From Parabacteroides faecis (GTDB taxonomy: Bacteria; Bacteroidota; Bacteroidia; Bacteroidales; Tannerellaceae): a stretch of 64,000 bases of DNA. Location: positions 1 through 64,000 of the forward strand of contig NZ_BMPB01000009.1 of assembly GCF_014647375.1 (NCBI RefSeq), given 5' to 3'. The first letter of the stretch is position 1. The number at the start of each line of letters is the position of its first letter. Of this stretch, positions 34,792-43,843 are shown one piece after another. The translations under genes were made by a program, and so were the position numbers. The notes under the pieces are model-generated. The model worked only from the letters and a program-made list of their open reading frames with translations, was not told where the DNA came from and did no database searches.

Positions 34792-36071
34792 ATACAAAAC
34801 GAACCTCACCCTGGAGTTGGATACCTACCTTGTATTTTGCGGAAGCACTCCCTTATGTGGCGGTGATGACGATCTCAGTCATTATGTACAAACGCATGGG
34901 AATCAGTAATACGGATATCGCCCTGTATACCAGTTGGCTTTACCTGCCGTGGGTTATTAAGCCTTTTTGGAGTCCTTTCGTCGACTTATTGAAAACGAAA
35001 CGCTGGTGGGTGATTACAATGCAGTTTCTGATCGGGGCAGGGCTTGCCGGGATTGCGTTTACGTTGCCGATGGACTATGCCTTTCAATTGTCGCTGGCTA
35101 TCTTCTGGCTGGTAGCCTTTAGTTCGGCTACACATGATATTGCAGCGGACGGTTTTTATATGCTGGCTCTTGATCCGCATGAACAAGCTTTTTATGTGGG
35201 GATACGCAGTACCTTTTACCGGATTGCGACGATAGCAGGTCAAGGGTTGCTGGTCATGCTGGCCGGGGCTCTTGAAGTGGCTACCGGTAAGATCCCGTTG
35301 GCATGGTCGATCACTTTCCTGATCATGGCTGGTTTATTTATCGGTTTTTGTCTGTATCATAAGTATATATTGCCTGTACCAGCTTCTGATAAGGCAGCTG
35401 TCACAGTGACGGCTACCACTATTTTCAAAGAGTTCCTGGCTACATTTGTTTCTTTTTTCAAGAAGAAGCAAGCTGTAGTAGCGATCCTTTTTATGTTACT
35501 GTACCGTTTTCCCGAAGCACAACTGGTAAAATTGGTGACACCGTTCCTGATCGATCCTAGGGAAGTGGGAGGATTAGGATTGACCACCTCGGAATTAGGA
35601 TTGGTCTATGGGACGATCGGTATTATCGGTCTGACCCTGGGAGGAATTATCGGAGGCATTGTTGCTTCACAGGGAGGTTTGAAGAAATGGCTGTGGCCGA
35701 TGGCTTTGGCGATCACATTGCCTGACCTGGTTTTTATCTACCTGAGTACTGCATTGCCGGAAAGTCTGATCACGATCAATGTCTGTGTTTTTATCGAACA
35801 GTTCGGATATGGGTTCGGGTTTACTGCTTATATGCTTTATCTGATCTATTATTCCGAAGGGGAACATAAGACAGCACATTATGCGATATGTACGGCTTTT
35901 ATGGCGTTAGGCATGATGCTTCCCGGGATGATTGCCGGATGGTTACAGGAAACACTGGGATATGTGACTTTTTTCTGGTGGGTGATGGGATGTTGTCTGA
36001 TCACACTGGCGGTGACAGCTTGTCTGAAGATAGATCCGGCATTTGCCAGGAAAGAGAAAAAGAAAGAATAA
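34788..36071 (+). CDS. AmpG-like major facilitator permease
   Basis: 427 residues with about 12 membrane helices. The start PWSWIPTLYFAEALPYVAVM and LYTSWLYLPWVIKPFWSPFVD near 45-65 resemble the AmpG group, which imports anhydro-muropeptides or GlcNAc-anhydroMurNAc. FSSATHDIAADGFY near 110-123 is a typical AmpG patch (the TQDIAIDA-like motif). The next genes encode an amino-sugar kinase and, further on, MurQ, so import of MurNAc or anhydroMurNAc sugars is the best guess. A general sugar permease cannot be excluded. It overlaps the DUF4922 gene by 4 bases. Confidence 0.85.
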   Translation: MNTKRTSPWSWIPTLYFAEALPYVAVMTISVIMYKRMGISNTDIALYTSWLYLPWVIKPFWSPFVDLLKTKRWWVITMQFLIGAGLAGIAFTLPMDYAFQLSLAIFWLVAFSSATHDIAADGFYMLALDPHEQAFYVGIRSTFYRIATIAGQGLLVMLAGALEVATGKIPLAWSITFLIMAGLFIGFCLYHKYILPVPASDKAAVTVTATTIFKEFLATFVSFFKKKQAVVAILFMLLYRFPEAQLVKLVTPFLIDPREVGGLGLTTSELGLVYGTIGIIGLTLGGIIGGIVASQGGLKKWLWPMALAITLPDLVFIYLSTALPESLITINVCVFIEQFGYGFGFTAYMLYLIYYSEGEHKTAHYAICTAFMALGMMLPGMIAGWLQETLGYVTFFWWVMGCCLITLAVTACLKIDPAFARKEKKKE

Positions 36072-36089
36072 TTTGTAACAGAGTAAAAT

Positions 36090-36920
36090 ATGATACTGAT
36101 AGCCGATAGTGGTTCAACCAAGACGGATTGGTGTATGGTAGAGAAGGGAGAATCTGTTCTCCGTTTTCAGACTCGGGGTATGAATCCGTTTTTTCAGACC
36201 GAAGAGGAAATGGGAAAGGAGATAGAAACCGGATTATTGCCAGCATTAAAAGACCTTATGCCTTCCGCCGTATATTTTTACGGGGCGGGTTGTGCTTTCC
36301 CGGAAAAGAATGAAATGATCCGGCGTTCTGTCAACCGGTATTTGTCTGCACCCGTTGAGGTCGGCAGCGATTTACTGGCGGCGGCACGTGTATTATGCGG
36401 TAGCGGACCGGGGATAGCTTGTATTCTGGGGACTGGTTCGAACTCTTGCCAGTATGATGGGAAAGAGGTTGTAAAGAATGTCTCTCCCCTGGGTTTTATC
36501 CTGGGAGATGAAGGAAGTGGTGCCGTATTGGGCAAGCTCTTGATTGGGAATGTATTAAAAGATCAGTTACCTCCAGACCTTAAAGACCTGTTTCTTACAC
36601 AATATGAACTGACTCCAGCATTGATTATGGATAGTGTGTACCGGCGGCCGTTTCCCAACCGTTTTCTGGCAGGATTTTCTCCTTTTATATTGGAACATTT
36701 GGATGAACCGGCTATCTGGGAGCTGGTAACCCGTAGTTTTCTGGCATTTTTTACCCGAAATGTGAAACAATACGATTGTTTTAATCTGCCGGTTCATCTG
36801 GTAGGTTCGGTAGCCTGGTATTATCAGGATATATTAAAAGATATCGCTTTCGATCTGGGGATCCGTATTGGGACTGTTGCCCGGAGTCCGATGGAAGGAT
36901 TGATTTCTTATCATGGCTGA
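36090..36920 (+). CDS. BadF/BcrA-type amino-sugar kinase (GlcNAc/MurNAc kinase-like)
   Basis: 276 residues, ASKHA fold. The phosphate-1 motif ILIADSGSTKTDW is at residues 2-14. CILGTGSNSCQYDG near 111-124 and GFILGDEGSGAVLGK near 131-145 are ATP-binding and hinge motifs typical of the N-acetylglucosamine kinase branch. In Tannerella forsythia a kinase of this type (MurK) phosphorylates MurNAc next to murQ. Here the AmpG-like permease lies 18 bases upstream and murQ about 1.5 kb downstream, which supports MurNAc 6-phosphorylation. GlcNAc is an alternative substrate. Confidence 0.85.
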   Translation: MILIADSGSTKTDWCMVEKGESVLRFQTRGMNPFFQTEEEMGKEIETGLLPALKDLMPSAVYFYGAGCAFPEKNEMIRRSVNRYLSAPVEVGSDLLAAARVLCGSGPGIACILGTGSNSCQYDGKEVVKNVSPLGFILGDEGSGAVLGKLLIGNVLKDQLPPDLKDLFLTQYELTPALIMDSVYRRPFPNRFLAGFSPFILEHLDEPAIWELVTRSFLAFFTRNVKQYDCFNLPVHLVGSVAWYYQDILKDIAFDLGIRIGTVARSPMEGLISYHG

Positions 36921-36928
36921 TGTATCCT

Positions 36929-36958
36929 TTGATATTTGGTTGATTGTCTTTATATTTG
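36929..36958 (+). promoter_or_regulatory. Promoter of the acetyl esterase gene
   Basis: TTG at 36929-36931, a 19-base spacer and TATATTTG at 36951-36958 match the Bacteroidetes promoter pattern. It lies 36 bases before the esterase ATG, so this gene can be expressed apart from the upstream cluster. Confidence 0.65.
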
Positions 36959-36994
36959 TTGCGTTTGTAATCTTATATTTAATAAATTGTCTGC

Positions 36995-38275
36995 ATGAAA
37001 AAAGTGTTATTCTCATTCTGCTTCCTCATCGCATTGTTATGGGGTAGTTCGTTAAGGGTAGAGGCTCAGCCTGCCCGTAAATTGATTGATGTCGTGGTTT
37101 CGCCTGACCGGACTGACTGGAAATATAAGGCAAAAGAGGAGGTGACTTTTACTGTCCAGGTTTTCAGAAATGAAAATTTATTGGAAGATGTAGTTGTCGA
37201 TTATGAATTGGGACCGGAATATTTCCCAGTTAAGACAGAAAAAGATGTTCTGTTGAAGAACGGAAAGACAACATTGAAGGCTTCTCTGAAAGAACCCGGA
37301 TTTCTGCGTTGTAAAGTGATCGCTAAAGTGGAAGGCCGTAATTATGAAGGAATGGCAACTGTGGCTGTAGATGAAGAACGTATACAGCCGACAACTGAAG
37401 ATCCGAAAGATTTCGACAGCTTCTGGAACCAGGCGATCGCCGATGCCCGTAAAATACCGTTGGATCCTAAAATGGTATTAATGCCGGAAAGATGTACTTC
37501 TACTCAAAATGTGTATCATATCAGTTTTCAGAATGAGCGGTATGGTTCCAGAATGTATGGAATACTGGTCGTTCCGAAGAAAGACGGGAAATATCCCGCT
37601 ATACTTCAGGTTCCTGGGGCCGGTATACGTCCGTATGGCGGAATTAATCTGGGAGATGATGTGATTACCCTGGAGATAGGTATTCATGGTATTCCTGTGA
37701 ATCTGCCGCAGGAGGTGTATAATAATCTGGCATCAGGAGCTTTGAACGGATATCCCGGGATCAATAAGAATGACCGCGATGCTCATTATTATAAGCGGGT
37801 TTATTTAGGTTGTGTAAAAGCTGTGGACTTTATTTATTCCCTGCCTGAATTTGACGGATCGACGGTAGGTGTGACAGGTGGAAGCCAGGGTGGTGCCCTC
37901 TCTATTGTAACTGCAGGATTAGAACCCCGCATTAAATTCCTGGCAGCTTTATATCCGGCCTTATGTGATTATGCGGGGTATTTGCATAACCGTGCAGGTG
38001 GCTGGCCTCACTATTACCGGAATGCACAACCCGGACCGAATGAAGTTGAGACATTGGCTTATTTCGACGTAGTTAATTTTGCCCGTCGTGTCAATGCTCC
38101 GGGATGGTATAGCTGGGGATATAATGATGTCACTTGTCCTCCTACGTCTATGTATTCTGCATATAATGTTATTCCCGGCGCAAAGGAGTTACATCTTTAT
38201 CTGGAAACCGGGCACTGGACTTATCCAGAGCAGGATGCTGCCCGTTTACAATGGCTGAAAGAGATATGTAAATAA
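36995..38275 (+). CDS. Exported acetyl esterase, CE7/acetyl-xylan esterase type
   Basis: 426 residues. A signal peptide ends near SLRVEAQ (about 18-25). An N-terminal beta domain of about 100 residues (VTFTVQVFRNENLLEDV) precedes the alpha/beta hydrolase. The catalytic Ser is in GGSQGG near 287-292, the Asp in YNDVTCPPTS near 371-380 and the His in ETGHWTYPEQ near 404-413; the Asp and His stretches are typical of the CE7 family. It should remove acetyl esters from sugars in the periplasm or at the surface. Lying between a MurNAc-type kinase and murQ, it could de-O-acetylate MurNAc or a host glycan before import; this is an inference. Confidence 0.87.
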   Translation: MKKVLFSFCFLIALLWGSSLRVEAQPARKLIDVVVSPDRTDWKYKAKEEVTFTVQVFRNENLLEDVVVDYELGPEYFPVKTEKDVLLKNGKTTLKASLKEPGFLRCKVIAKVEGRNYEGMATVAVDEERIQPTTEDPKDFDSFWNQAIADARKIPLDPKMVLMPERCTSTQNVYHISFQNERYGSRMYGILVVPKKDGKYPAILQVPGAGIRPYGGINLGDDVITLEIGIHGIPVNLPQEVYNNLASGALNGYPGINKNDRDAHYYKRVYLGCVKAVDFIYSLPEFDGSTVGVTGGSQGGALSIVTAGLEPRIKFLAALYPALCDYAGYLHNRAGGWPHYYRNAQPGPNEVETLAYFDVVNFARRVNAPGWYSWGYNDVTCPPTSMYSAYNVIPGAKELHLYLETGHWTYPEQDAARLQWLKEICK

Positions 38276-38283
38276 AATGTAGG

Positions 38284-38350
38284 TTTATGACCGGAAAACG
38301 ATTCATCCGATGTTTGTGGATGCTGATGAGGTTTCCGGTCATAAATTTTG
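38284..38350 (+). terminator. Terminator between esterase and murQ
   Basis: TTTATGACCGGAAA (38284-38297) and TTTCCGGTCATAAA (38332-38345) form a perfect 14-base stem. A small ATCC/GGAT hairpin sits inside the loop. TTTTG follows. Confidence 0.85.
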
Positions 38351-38351
38351 T

Positions 38352-38359
38352 TAGTTTTG
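38352..38359 (+). promoter_or_regulatory. -7 promoter element of murQ
   Basis: TAGTTTTG matches TAnnTTTG and follows the terminator at once, 35 bases before the murQ ATG. A -33 TTG is not clear. Confidence 0.45.
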
Positions 38360-38394
38360 CATCTGTTTAATATCGTGCGTAATACATATCCAAT

Positions 38395-39207
38395 ATGGCA
38401 TTTACTAAAATAACAGAGCAAGATTCATACTATGACAACCTGGAATGTAAATCAGTCCGGGAGTTGTTGGAAGATATAAATACGGAAGACCAAAAGGTTG
38501 CATCGGCTGTTCAGAAAACAATACCCCAGATAGAAAAACTGGTATTGCAGATCGTACCCCGGATGAAACAGGGAGGGCGTATCTTTTATTTGGGTGCAGG
38601 AACCAGCGGACGTTTGGGAGTACTTGACGCCTCCGAAATACCTCCGACTTTCGGAATGCCTCCCACATTGGTGATCGGTCTGATAGCTGGGGGGGAGAAA
38701 GCGCTTCGCAATCCGGTAGAGAATGCTGAGGACGATGTAAACCGGGGATGGGAGGAATTGCAGGAACACCAGATTACTTCTAAAGATATAGTGATCGGGA
38801 TCGCAGCTTCCGGTACAACTCCTTATGTGATTGGTGCTTTGCGAAAAGCACGTGAACATGGGATCCTGACGGCTTCTATTTCCAGTAATCCCGATTCTCC
38901 GATGGCAGCAGAAGCAGATATAGCCATTGAAATGATCGTCGGACCGGAGTTTGTGACGGGAAGTTCCCGTATGAAATCGGGGACAGGACAAAAGATGATC
39001 CTGAATATGATATCAACTTCCGTAATGATCCAATTGGGACGTGTAAAAGGAAACCGGATGATCAATATGCAACTGAGCAATCAGAAACTGGTTGACCGGG
39101 GCGTTCGTATGCTAGCTGAAGAATTAGGAATCGGCTACAATGAATCTCATAATCTGTTGCTTACATACGGTTCCGTTAAGAAAGCACTCGAAGCTTACCG
39201 TCATTAA
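38395..39207 (+). CDS. murQ: N-acetylmuramic acid 6-phosphate etherase
   Basis: 270 residues, cytoplasmic SIS-domain enzyme. It cleaves the D-lactyl ether of MurNAc-6-phosphate to give GlcNAc-6-phosphate and D-lactate. YLGAGTSGRLGVLDASEIPPTFG near 63-85 is the MurQ signature, split by standard residues. GIAASGTTPYVIGAL near 136-150 and GPEFVTGSSRMKSGTGQKMILN near 183-204 complete the SIS fold. The short C-terminus (no long extra helical domain) is slightly shorter than E. coli MurQ. It completes a transport-kinase-etherase set with the genes at 34788 and 36090, although it seems to have its own promoter. The convergent regulator gene ends 28 bases further on. Confidence 0.95.
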   Translation: MAFTKITEQDSYYDNLECKSVRELLEDINTEDQKVASAVQKTIPQIEKLVLQIVPRMKQGGRIFYLGAGTSGRLGVLDASEIPPTFGMPPTLVIGLIAGGEKALRNPVENAEDDVNRGWEELQEHQITSKDIVIGIAASGTTPYVIGALRKAREHGILTASISSNPDSPMAAEADIAIEMIVGPEFVTGSSRMKSGTGQKMILNMISTSVMIQLGRVKGNRMINMQLSNQKLVDRGVRMLAEELGIGYNESHNLLLTYGSVKKALEAYRH

Positions 39208-39235
39208 TAACAGAATATGGATTGGCATTGAAGAT

Positions 39236-42200
39236 TCAGGATTCTTTAGTTTTATTTTGTTCGATGTATTCCATAGGGGTCATGTCAAATTCTTTTTTGA
39301 AACATCTGCTGAAATATTTGGCATCGTTGAAACCTACACGGTAAGCAACTTCAGAGATATTGCCTTTTTGCTCGAGTAATAATTTGCATGATGCTTTTAA
39401 CCGGATATTCCGGATGAATTCATTCGGTGATAAATTGGTCAGAGATTTCAATTTTCTGTACAGCATCGAGTTTGAGATATTCATTTCTTCTGTAAATGCC
39501 TGTAGGTCGAACTCCGGATTTTCGATATTCTTTTCAACAGCATCAATGGCCCGGTTCAATATCTTCTCATCCATGGATGTCAATGAAACCTGGATACTTT
39601 GGGTAAGAGGCGTGCTTTTGAACTTCTGTGCCGTGAGTTCCCTGTTTTCTATAATACTGAGTAGTTGAGCTTTCAACAACTGGAAGTTAAATGGTTTAGT
39701 GATATAAGCATCCGCACTGACCTGGAATCCTTCCAGTTTATCTTCATCTGATATTTTTGCAGAAAGAAGTACGACAGGAATGTGGGAAGTGCTGATTTCC
39801 TGTTTGATCGTTCGACAGACTTCGAATCCGTTCATACCCGGCATCATAATATCACTTAATATGAGTCCTGGATTTTTACTTTGCGCGATATCGATACCCT
39901 CGGAACCGTTTGTTGTCGTATAAACAATAAATTGTGTCGCAAGTAGATTCCGGATAGACTGTAAAAGTTCTTCATTATCTTCGATGACCAGGATTGAATG
40001 TTTTTTATCAGTCTGACTTTCTTCCGATTTCTCGGGCTGGGTTGTCTCTGCACATTCTGTTGTTGCAATGTCCAGAAGGATCTCCGGAGAATGGATGCCG
40101 CTGTTATCTTCTATCTGCTCTTCCCGGTAAGCTGTTTTTTCCAGAGGAATGGAAAATGAGAATTCGGTCCATTCATTTGGAATGCTTGTTACCTGGATGG
40201 TACCGTTATGCAATTCCACCAGGCTTTTGGTGAGTGATAAGCCGATGCCATTGCCTCGTTTTTCAGAATCTTTGTAATTGATCTCATAAAAACGTTGGAA
40301 TATCGAATGAATATGTTTCTCACTTATGCCAATACCGGTATTGCCAACCGTAACGGTCAGTCGTTTGTATTCGAAGTCAGAAACAGCCCCTTCCGGTGAA
40401 AGTGTGATTTTTACTTTACCGTTTATTTTGTTATACTTGAATGCATTCGATAAAAGATTGTAGATGATCTTGTCTACTTTATCTTTATCGAACCATCCGG
40501 GAATGTGTGGTTTCGGATTCTCAATGATAAGTTCTATATTTTTACTTTTTCCTAAAATCAGGAAATTATCATTGCATATCTTGGTAATAAAGGATCCTAT
40601 ATCTCCAAATGATACGGTTAGTTTAAGACCTCCGTTTTCGGCTTTTCTGAATTCCAGAATTTGTTCTAGCAGACGGTTCAGCCGTTGTATATTGGTTTTC
40701 ATTACATTGAAGACACTGTCTTTGTTATTATATTTTAACCTTAATTCTTCAACGGAACAAGTTATCAGAGAAAGTGGCGTTAAAAGCTCGTGGCTGATAT
40801 TCGTGAAAAACTTCAGTTTTTCCTGTGCAAGTTCTTCTGATTTGGCATGCTCTATTTGTTCCAGTTTGAGGGCTTCCTTTATTTCCAGTTTATATCGGAA
40901 TATTCGGAAAGTAATCCATAAAATAAGACAGATTATCAAGAAATATAAGCAATAAGCCCACCAGGTAGCATAAAGTGGGGGAAGCACTTTTATATGGAGT
41001 ATTTCCGGTTGTTCTTCCATAAAACTGTTTTCGTTCGTTCCCTTTACCAAAAAACGATAGGTGCCACTTCTTAAATTGGTGTAATAAGCGTAACGGTGAT
41101 TAGCATCAACATAATGCCACTCTTTATCAAAACCTTCCAACATATATGCATACCGATTCTTTTCCGGATTTTTGAATGTGAGGGAAGCGAACTCAATCCC
41201 GAAATTGTAATCGTTGTTGGATAAAGTAATGGACTTCGAGTATGAGGGATGTAACTGGGGGGACAGGTTTCTCTGTTTGCTCATTGGAAGATTATCGAAT
41301 GAGTTATGGAAGATTTTAAGATCCGAGATAACCGTTTTCACTTTACTCGGTGTCTCTTTTATATCCTTCGGACAGAAGGAACAAAAGCCATTGGCCATAC
41401 CGAAATGAAGCTGATTATCCAGATCAGACAAAACTGTTCCCTGATTGAATGCATTATCCAGTAAACCGTCTTCTGTGGTAAATATTTTTATTTGTGCACC
41501 TTTTTCTCCTTCCGGATTGTATTGTACAAGCCCTTGGTTTGTTCCGATATATAATAGGCCATTGGATTCTGCAATGCTGAAAATTGCATCACCCGGAATT
41601 TCCTGCATACAATCGATCAGTTCAAATTTATCTGTTTCGCGATTAAGCATGCTTAATCCACCGCCTTTGGTGCCAGCCCAAAGGCGGTGTTTACTATCCT
41701 GATATATACATTTTATTTCATTACTGTTGATAGTTCCGTTTTCCTGATTGTAATTTCTGAATGTCAATCCTTTTACGCCCTGGGAAGCATCGGCTAGAAA
41801 TATACCGTTATTCTTGGTCCCCAGCCACATTTGATTTTTGTAATCGTGGCAAATGGATTGAACTTCTATCATTTCACCTTGATTAAGGTTAACATACGAC
41901 AATGTATCTTGTTCAGGTGTCAGTATATTAATTCCAAAATTGCTTCCAATCCATATATTCTGTGCTTCATCACAACAAATATCTTTTATTATATCTCCGG
42001 CGATCCATCCTCCCCAAAAAGGGAAATGCTGTTTTACCGAGATTATTTTATTATTCTGTAATGTGCAGGATAATAAACCGCCGTATTCGGAGCCCATCAA
42101 TAATTCATCACGTAAAGGATGTTTGAATATAATTTGTATATTTCCGATTCTGTCAGGGAATTTTTTTAAGTCAGGATCATTTACACGGGAAGTTAAACGG

Positions 42201-43360
42201 TTGGTACGGATATTGTATTTGACTAATCCGACCTTTTCTACTCCGAGTAAAAATTCATCTTTGTTCCATTTGTAAATAGCTGTGACAGATAATGGTTGTT
42301 TGAAGTCATCGATGGAATAGAATGGGTGATTGCTGAATGGCTGTTCTTTTTCATACATTAGATAAATACCTGAATTTTGTGTAGCCATCCAGATCATACC
42401 GTTTTTCCCTTTATACAGATCGTTTATTTCGTAGTTAGTTACTGTCCGTGTTGAATCTTGAAAAGAGGATCGATAATTATCAGGAATCAACGGACAAGTA
42501 ATTATGTCGAGTCCCAGGCTTGTTCCAACCAAAAGGTTTCCGTTTTTATCCTGAGTGATCGAGTGTATTAATCGTTCGTATTTGATATCTTTGTCATACC
42601 TTGTATAAAGTATTTTCAATGGATTTGTGTGGTTTTCAATCTTGAATAGATGATTTACTGTGCCAAGCCACAAATTTTTATCTTTGTCTTCATAAATGGC
42701 CCCGATTCTTCCTTCATCCCCTAAATAGGGACAGTTTATGAATTCTTCTGTGCGTGGGTCTAGGCGACACAGGCCATTTCCCCATGTTCCTATCCATATA
42801 AAACCGTCGGAATCTTCATAAAGTACGCGAATGTCATCTCCGTAAATGCTGTTCGTTTTAAGGATCTTATTCTGATAAACATAGAATGAATCTGCTTTTT
42901 CGTCATATCGATATAATCCGTTAGAGGTTCCGATCCATAAAATATTATCTCTGGTATAAAGGAAGGTCCAAACATGTTTGCCTGCTAATTTATTTCGATC
43001 TACGGTTTCCATTTTTCCAGTCTTTTTATCCAGTATATTGATACCGTTTACCGTTCCGATCCATAGTTTGTTGTTTTTGTCTTCAATTAGTGTATTGACC
43101 CAGTTGTTGTTGAGAAGTGTGGGGGATGTGTAGGTCGATTTGTACACTTTATTTGTATAACCATCATAACGGCATAGTCCGTTCGTTGTGCAAAACCACA
43201 TATATCCCTCACTGTCCTGATAAATATGCGTGATCTGCTTACTCGGTAACAGCTCCTGTTTATTAATAGGCTGAATATGATATGAAGCAAGTGGGGTTGC
43301 TGATATTATAAGCGGAATAAATAGCGATAAGAATATCGAGTAAAAATTTCTTGTGGACAT
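39236..43360 (-). CDS. Hybrid two-component system regulator (HTCS) of a SusCD operon
   Basis: 1374 residues combining sensor and regulator. After a signal/anchor, a periplasmic two-propeller sensor spans about 25-740 with repeated motifs (WIGTSNGLYRYD, WIGTWGNGLCRLD, LWAGTKGGGLSML). A Y_Y_Y domain follows to about 800, then a membrane helix near 805-825. The kinase has the HisKA His in NISHELLTPLSL near 858 and HATPase NLLSNAFKYNK near 970. A receiver domain around 1115-1235 holds the phospho-Asp in LILSDIMMPGMNGFEV near 1168. The last about 100 residues form an AraC-type DNA-binding domain (ISEVAYRVGFNDAKYFSRCFKKEF). It probably senses a glycan fragment and activates the divergent operon. 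An AAAGGAG site precedes the ATG. Confidence 0.96.
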   Translation of the reverse strand: MSTRNFYSIFLSLFIPLIISATPLASYHIQPINKQELLPSKQITHIYQDSEGYMWFCTTNGLCRYDGYTNKVYKSTYTSPTLLNNNWVNTLIEDKNNKLWIGTVNGINILDKKTGKMETVDRNKLAGKHVWTFLYTRDNILWIGTSNGLYRYDEKADSFYVYQNKILKTNSIYGDDIRVLYEDSDGFIWIGTWGNGLCRLDPRTEEFINCPYLGDEGRIGAIYEDKDKNLWLGTVNHLFKIENHTNPLKILYTRYDKDIKYERLIHSITQDKNGNLLVGTSLGLDIITCPLIPDNYRSSFQDSTRTVTNYEINDLYKGKNGMIWMATQNSGIYLMYEKEQPFSNHPFYSIDDFKQPLSVTAIYKWNKDEFLLGVEKVGLVKYNIRTNRLTSRVNDPDLKKFPDRIGNIQIIFKHPLRDELLMGSEYGGLLSCTLQNNKIISVKQHFPFWGGWIAGDIIKDICCDEAQNIWIGSNFGINILTPEQDTLSYVNLNQGEMIEVQSICHDYKNQMWLGTKNNGIFLADASQGVKGLTFRNYNQENGTINSNEIKCIYQDSKHRLWAGTKGGGLSMLNRETDKFELIDCMQEIPGDAIFSIAESNGLLYIGTNQGLVQYNPEGEKGAQIKIFTTEDGLLDNAFNQGTVLSDLDNQLHFGMANGFCSFCPKDIKETPSKVKTVISDLKIFHNSFDNLPMSKQRNLSPQLHPSYSKSITLSNNDYNFGIEFASLTFKNPEKNRYAYMLEGFDKEWHYVDANHRYAYYTNLRSGTYRFLVKGTNENSFMEEQPEILHIKVLPPLYATWWAYCLYFLIICLILWITFRIFRYKLEIKEALKLEQIEHAKSEELAQEKLKFFTNISHELLTPLSLITCSVEELRLKYNNKDSVFNVMKTNIQRLNRLLEQILEFRKAENGGLKLTVSFGDIGSFITKICNDNFLILGKSKNIELIIENPKPHIPGWFDKDKVDKIIYNLLSNAFKYNKINGKVKITLSPEGAVSDFEYKRLTVTVGNTGIGISEKHIHSIFQRFYEINYKDSEKRGNGIGLSLTKSLVELHNGTIQVTSIPNEWTEFSFSIPLEKTAYREEQIEDNSGIHSPEILLDIATTECAETTQPEKSEESQTDKKHSILVIEDNEELLQSIRNLLATQFIVYTTTNGSEGIDIAQSKNPGLILSDIMMPGMNGFEVCRTIKQEISTSHIPVVLLSAKISDEDKLEGFQVSADAYITKPFNFQLLKAQLLSIIENRELTAQKFKSTPLTQSIQVSLTSMDEKILNRAIDAVEKNIENPEFDLQAFTEEMNISNSMLYRKLKSLTNLSPNEFIRNIRLKASCKLLLEQKGNISEVAYRVGFNDAKYFSRCFKKEFDMTPMEYIEQNKTKES

Positions 43361-43509
43361 AATAACTCCTTTAGATGTAAAGCTTGTAAAATTGCACTAT
43401 GCGAATATATACTTTTTAAGGGAATCGGGAAAATGTAATACGTTGTAAATTTATGAAAAACTGAATAAGATTGTTAGGAAAGACCGTGTTTTAAGATTTA
43501 ATTGGAGTT

Positions 43510-43690
43510 TTGGATGATTTGTCCTCCTTTATTGAATGATTTATCCTCTTTATACAGATTAGTCTTCCTGGAATACGTATATGTGCAATGTGTTAGCTGA
43601 ATAATCTTGTTTTGTCGAATAGATATGTTTTTACAATTTTTTTCTTGTTTGAATGATCTGTCTTCCTCTTTGAATAGATATTTTCTTCTT
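43510..43690 (+). repeat. Spaced direct repeats upstream of the tandem SusCD operon
   Basis: Copies of a unit reading TTGAATGATyTGTCyTCC begin near 43510, 43532, 43649 and 43670; a weaker copy (GATTAGTCTTCC) is at 43557. The GAT cores lie at 43516, 43538, 43557, 43655 and 43677, mostly about 22 bases (two helical turns) apart. They lie in the 483-base space between the HTCS gene and susC and are candidate binding sites for its AraC-type domain. The rest of the spacer is AT-rich with no gene. Confidence 0.6.
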
Positions 43691-43843
43691 ATTTTTCCAA
43701 AAATAGTGTCTTTTGCATATGTTCAACCTAAAAAAATGCTTATGACGAAAGAGTAGTACGATTGTGAAAAAAAGGTTTTGTTGTTAACCTTCTTTTATGT
43801 TATCTCAAATTTTGTTTGATAATCAAAAATTATTTCAGCCTAA

